From an uncultured Pelagibacteraceae bacterium (GTDB lineage: Bacteria; Pseudomonadota; Alphaproteobacteria; Pelagibacterales; Pelagibacteraceae): a DNA stretch of 64,000 bases. Positions 60,175 through 64,000 of this stretch are shown here, piece by piece. Within the stretch, counting starts at the first letter, position 1; every line of letters begins with the position of its first letter. The stretch is taken from contig CACOCP010000001.1 in assembly GCA_902625715.1 (NCBI GenBank), positions 186,001-250,000 on the forward strand. Direction: 5' to 3'. Made by a program: the position numbers and the translations under genes. The notes beneath the pieces are model-generated. The model ran no database searches. It was given only the letters and a program-made list of their open reading frames with translations, and was not told where the DNA came from.

Positions 60175-60651
60175 ATGGAAATTTACAACAAGGTCATAAA
60201 ATATTCTGGCTATTTAGCTTCAGCTTTATTTATATCTATTGGATTTATAGTTTCTTATGAAGTTATAATGAGATATTTATTTAACTCTCCTACCGTATGG
60301 GTAAATGAGATATCAAGATTTCTTCAAATTTGGGCAACTTACTTAGCTCTTACATATTCATTTCACAAAAAGGAATTTATTAGAATTACAGTAATTTATG
60401 ACAAATTAAATGATGCTGGAAAAAGATTTTTAGATTTTATTAGTGCTATATTTATACTAACGTTTAGTTGTTTTGTGCTATATTTTGGGTGGTTAATAGC
60501 TTACGACTCTTTAAAAGTTGGGAGAACCAGTTCTACAATTTTAGACGTTCCTTCATTCCTCACAGAATTTGCAATACCACTCTGTTTTGGCTTTTTAGTC
60601 ATAAGAGTGTTCTTAGAAATTATTAATTATTTTAGAGATTTGTTTAAATGA
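60175..60651 (+). CDS. dctQ: TRAP transporter small permease DctQ
   Basis: 158 aa, 4 TM, VIMRYLFNSPTVWVNEISRFLQIWATYLAL. Confidence 0.92.
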   Translation: MEIYNKVIKYSGYLASALFISIGFIVSYEVIMRYLFNSPTVWVNEISRFLQIWATYLALTYSFHKKEFIRITVIYDKLNDAGKRFLDFISAIFILTFSCFVLYFGWLIAYDSLKVGRTSSTILDVPSFLTEFAIPLCFGFLVIRVFLEIINYFRDLFK

Positions 60652-61919
60652 CTGTTGCAATAATTTTATTCATATTATTTTTTGTTCTATTTCTAGGAGT
60701 TCCGATTGCCTTTGGATTAGGAACAATAGGATTAGGATTAATGATTTTTGGTGATATTTCACCATTAATGGTACCCCAGACATTTTACAGTGTTGCTGAC
60801 AATTTTATTTTGTTGGCAGTCCCTATGTTTTTAATGATGTCAAATATTTTGCTAAAGGCTGGAGTTGGAGAAGATCTATTTAACTTTGCACAAAGTTGGG
60901 TTGGTAATTTTCCTGGTGGTTTAGCAATAGCCACAATAGTTTCATGTAGTATTTTTGCAGCAATATCAGGATCTTCTGTTGCTACAGCAGCCACTATATC
61001 AACAGTTGCTTTCCCAGCAATGATAAATAGAGGTTACCATAGAAATTTTACTTTAGGAATTCTTGCAGCTGGAGGGACACTTGGTATTTTAATACCCCCA
61101 TCAATTCCAATGATTGTCTATGCTTTCGTGGTAGAAGAATCTGTTTTAAGCATGTTCCTAGCTGGAATTGGCCCTGGTGTTTGCTTGGCATTATTTTTTA
61201 TTTTCTTTTCAGTAATTTATGTAAAATTTTTTAATAAAGAAGTTGTAAATGTTAAAAGTACTTTAGAGGAAAAAATCAAATACACTAAAAGAGGATTACC
61301 AATTTTATTGATGGCGTTTATTATGCTTGGAGGTATCTATGCAGGCATATATACACCAACAGAAGCTGGTGGAATTGGTTTTTTAATATCATTTATTTAT
61401 GTTGTTGCTAAAAAAAGATTGAATTTTAAAGGTTTTATTGAAGCTGGTCTTGAGACAATGAAAACAACAGTAACAATTTTTATCATTATTGCTGGCGCCA
61501 AAATCTTTGGTAAGGCAATTTCACTTTATAGAATTCCACAAGAATTATCATCATTTATAGTAACCAACATTAATGAGCAGGGTTTATTTATTTTAGTTGT
61601 TTGCATTACATTATTAATATTAGGTTTTATTATGGAAACTCTTTCATTGATACTTATTATGATGCCGATATTTTCTATTTCAATTGCAGCAATGAATATA
61701 GATTTAATCTGGTTTGGAATTATTTTTACACTTATGATTGAGTGTGCATTAATTACTCCTCCTGTAGGATTGAATATTTATGTCCTGCAAGCAATTGGAA
61801 AAGCAAAAATGTCAGAGATAGCGAAAGGCGTAATACCTTTTGTAATAATAATGTTATTTACAGTTTTTGTAGTTTACTTATTTCCTGATTTAGCTTTATA
61901 TATACCTTTTAAATTATAA
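60648..61919 (+). CDS. dctM: TRAP transporter large permease DctM
   Basis: VPMFLMMSNILLKAGVGEDLFNFAQSWVGNFPGGLAIATIVSCSIFAAISGSSVATAATI, GILIPPSIPMIVYAFV, LITPPVGLNIYV. Confidence 0.95.
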   Translation: MTVAIILFILFFVLFLGVPIAFGLGTIGLGLMIFGDISPLMVPQTFYSVADNFILLAVPMFLMMSNILLKAGVGEDLFNFAQSWVGNFPGGLAIATIVSCSIFAAISGSSVATAATISTVAFPAMINRGYHRNFTLGILAAGGTLGILIPPSIPMIVYAFVVEESVLSMFLAGIGPGVCLALFFIFFSVIYVKFFNKEVVNVKSTLEEKIKYTKRGLPILLMAFIMLGGIYAGIYTPTEAGGIGFLISFIYVVAKKRLNFKGFIEAGLETMKTTVTIFIIIAGAKIFGKAISLYRIPQELSSFIVTNINEQGLFILVVCITLLILGFIMETLSLILIMMPIFSISIAAMNIDLIWFGIIFTLMIECALITPPVGLNIYVLQAIGKAKMSEIAKGVIPFVIIMLFTVFVVYLFPDLALYIPFKL

Positions 61920-61921
61920 TT

Positions 61922-62797
61922 ATGTTTTCAAAAATAAAATCAAAGGATAAAGCTGCTAAACTTAAAGAGCGTTTAAACAAAAAAGAAATTATAGTAATGC
62001 CAGGATGTTTTGACTCTCTTTCGGCAAAACTAATTGAAAAAGAAGGTTTAGAAATTGGTTTTATGTCTGGTTTTAGTGTTTCGTCTACAAGACTTGGAAT
62101 GCCAGATACTGGCTTAATCTCATTTTCTGAAATGGCTGATCAGGTAAGAAATATTTGTAATTCAACATCTATACCAATTATTTTTGATGGAGATACAGGA
62201 TATGGAAATTCTGTAAATGTATTTAGAACAGTGCGTGGTTATGCGGATGCAGGAGCAGCAGGGGTGATGATTGAAGATCAAAAATGGCCAAAAAAATGTG
62301 GTCACACAAAAGGCAAAGACGTTGTTGACTTAGGTGAAGCTAAATCAAGAATTAAAGCAGCAGTCGATGCTAGCAAATTTGGAGATAAAGATATTTTAAT
62401 TATGGCTCGAACAGATGCAATTGCAACAAGAGGCTTGGATGATGCAATAGAGAGAATGAAAGCTTTTTCAGAAATTGGTGCTGATATTTTATTTATTGAA
62501 GCTGTAAAATCCAAAGATGATATGAAAAGAATAATTAAGGAGGTTCCAGGTCACCATATGATTAATTTAATTGAAGATGGAGATACACCATTGTTAGGAA
62601 TAGATGAGCTAGAAGAAATTGGCTATAAAATAGCAGTGATGCCACTTACTCTAATGAGTGCTTCAGTAAAAACTATGCAGGAATGTTTGAAAAATATGAA
62701 GAATAAAGTTTATAACACAAACGTCTCAAAATTCTCTGAATTAAGAGATATCGTAGGTTTCAATGAATACTATGAGATTGAGGATAAATATAAATAG
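61922..62797 (+). CDS. Isocitrate lyase/PEP mutase family protein
   Basis: MPGCFDSLSAKLIEKEGLEIGFMSGFSVSS, IFDGDTGYGN, GAAGVMIEDQKWPKKCGHTKGKDVV, ARTDAIATRGLDDAIERMKAFSEIGADILFIEA. Confidence 0.9.
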   Translation: MFSKIKSKDKAAKLKERLNKKEIIVMPGCFDSLSAKLIEKEGLEIGFMSGFSVSSTRLGMPDTGLISFSEMADQVRNICNSTSIPIIFDGDTGYGNSVNVFRTVRGYADAGAAGVMIEDQKWPKKCGHTKGKDVVDLGEAKSRIKAAVDASKFGDKDILIMARTDAIATRGLDDAIERMKAFSEIGADILFIEAVKSKDDMKRIIKEVPGHHMINLIEDGDTPLLGIDELEEIGYKIAVMPLTLMSASVKTMQECLKNMKNKVYNTNVSKFSELRDIVGFNEYYEIEDKYK

Positions 62798-62809
62798 AGG
62801 TAGTTGTAA

Positions 62810-63397
62810 TTAAAAAATTTCACACAGTTTACTTAAAGCAAACATTCCAGGATCATCAAATTCTTTTGTTTTGTCTTCAAACATTCTTGCTCTACCAATC
62901 AAAATTTTCTTTCCTTTAAAATTTTCTAAAGCTTCTAAACACGCTGATTTAATATCATTATTGTAATTATTACTCTTATTTATTCTGTTTATTATTAAGT
63001 CTAGTGTATCTGCAATTGTTTTATCACCTAAATTTGTTTTACCTCTCTCTAAAATTGTCTTAAGAGCTATTTCAAATAAGCTGATTATATCATCATGATC
63101 ACAATGTGTTTTACCCTGCATTATTTTTGAGATATTCATTAATGAAAACGCTATTAGTGTTCCAAAACTAGATCCTGACCTTTTAACAAAAGCTTTTGAG
63201 CAAACCATAAAATTTACTCCCATATCATTGTTAAAAGAAACCTTATTTTTCTGAATTTCCTCTAATCCATGAAGGATAGTAATACCTAAATCTCCATCTC
63301 CAATTTTAGCATCAGCAGAGTTGAATTCATCGTAATATTTTTTGGATTGGTCAAATAATTTATCCAATATTATTATTAAATTTTCTTTATTTAACAT
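62810..63397 (-). CDS. dhaL: Dihydroxyacetone kinase subunit DhaL
   Basis: LNSADAKIGDGDLGITILHGLEEI-type motif (EFNSADAKIGDGDLGITILHG), KRSGSSFGTL, GRARMFEDKTKEFDDPG. Confidence 0.85.
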   Translation of the reverse strand: MLNKENLIIILDKLFDQSKKYYDEFNSADAKIGDGDLGITILHGLEEIQKNKVSFNNDMGVNFMVCSKAFVKRSGSSFGTLIAFSLMNISKIMQGKTHCDHDDIISLFEIALKTILERGKTNLGDKTIADTLDLIINRINKSNNYNNDIKSACLEALENFKGKKILIGRARMFEDKTKEFDDPGMFALSKLCEIF

Positions 63398-63398
63398 T

Positions 63399-64000
63399 TT
63401 AATTTGTCCAGAATGGACAATTAGTAGGAGCTAATAAATATTCTTTAATAATATTATTAAGCTTTAAAACAGTAACTGACATTCCAGCCATTTCCATCGA
63501 AGTTGCATACCTTCCAACATAGTTTTTAAAAATTTTTATATTTTTTTTATTAAAATTTTCGACAACTCTTCTTGATACAATATAAAGTTCCTCAAGTGGA
63601 GTTGCTCCGAGACTATTTATCATTAATCCTATCTCTTGATCTGATAAATTAAAATCATTTAGTATTCTATTACATATATCGTCTGTTAAATCATTTGCTG
63701 ACTTTAACTTTTCCCTTGAAATGCCGGGCTCACCATGAATACCCATTCCGATTTCTATTTCATCATTATTAATTTCAAAAGTTGGTTTTCCAGCCTCTGG
63801 TAATATACATGGAGAAAGAGCAACACCTAAAGTTCTTATATTTGAGTTAGTTTCACTTGCTATTTTATATACTTCATTCAGAGAAACTCCTGTTTCAGCT
63901 AACGCTCCTGCAACTTTAAAAACAAATATCATACCAGCAATACCTCGTCTTTTTTCTTTTTCTTCAGGTTTTGCACTTGCAATATCATCTGCAACTATAA
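63399..64000 (-). CDS. dhaK: Dihydroxyacetone kinase subunit DhaK (N-terminus beyond window)
   Basis: VADDIASAKPEEKEKRRGIAGMIFVFKVAGALAETG, ALSPCILPEAGKPTFEINNDEIEIGMGIHGEPG, MINSLGATPLEELYIVSR. Confidence 0.88.
   Translation of the reverse strand, partial: IVADDIASAKPEEKEKRRGIAGMIFVFKVAGALAETGVSLNEVYKIASETNSNIRTLGVALSPCILPEAGKPTFEINNDEIEIGMGIHGEPGISREKLKSANDLTDDICNRILNDFNLSDQEIGLMINSLGATPLEELYIVSRRVVENFNKKNIKIFKNYVGRYATSMEMAGMSVTVLKLNNIIKEYLLAPTNCPFWTN

Noticed and set aside
1-64000. CRISPR arrays, prophage, IS elements, toxin-antitoxin or restriction systems
   Set aside because: No spaced direct repeats, transposase/integrase motifs or defence-gene motifs were found on reading
1-64000. 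tRNA and rRNA genes
   Set aside because: No intact T-arm/anticodon structure or rRNA sequence was recognised in intergenic regions; only a tRNA-Leu-like fragment near 44782

Overview
This is an AT-rich, gene-dense, streamlined bacterial chromosome segment. Its gene content and style fit a SAR11/Pelagibacterales alphaproteobacterium (inference from sequence alone; no search was run). No rRNA, intact tRNA, CRISPR array, transposase, integrase or phage genes were seen. The main theme is organosulfonate metabolism, in two blocks separated by about 27 kb of mostly housekeeping genes. Block A (~2.4-13.7 kb) has an HpsN-like DHPS dehydrogenase, a Pta-like phosphate acyltransferase, a BASS transporter, a sulfolactate/malate dehydrogenase-family enzyme, tauABC, a taurine aminotransferase (tpa-like) and ald. 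Block B (~41.2-50.5 kb) has aprM-aprB-aprA plus an unknown ORF, a TauE/SafE exporter, a YeiH-family exporter, suyB-suyA and xsc. Other notable features are: a very compact TPP riboswitch touching the start codon of a Na+:solute symporter (thiV-like); a perfect 101-bp inverted repeat with a 56-nt spacer between a lone type IV pilin gene and a glutamate dehydrogenase gene; intrinsic terminators placed between the binding-protein gene and the permease/ATPase genes in both the taurine ABC and the TRAP operons; a taurine permease with a large extra soluble-looking domain; an alternative oxidase-flavodoxin-small periplasmic protein cluster; divergent genes whose ATG codons overlap (CATG); several small ORFs missing from the supplied track; and two unusually long non-coding gaps.
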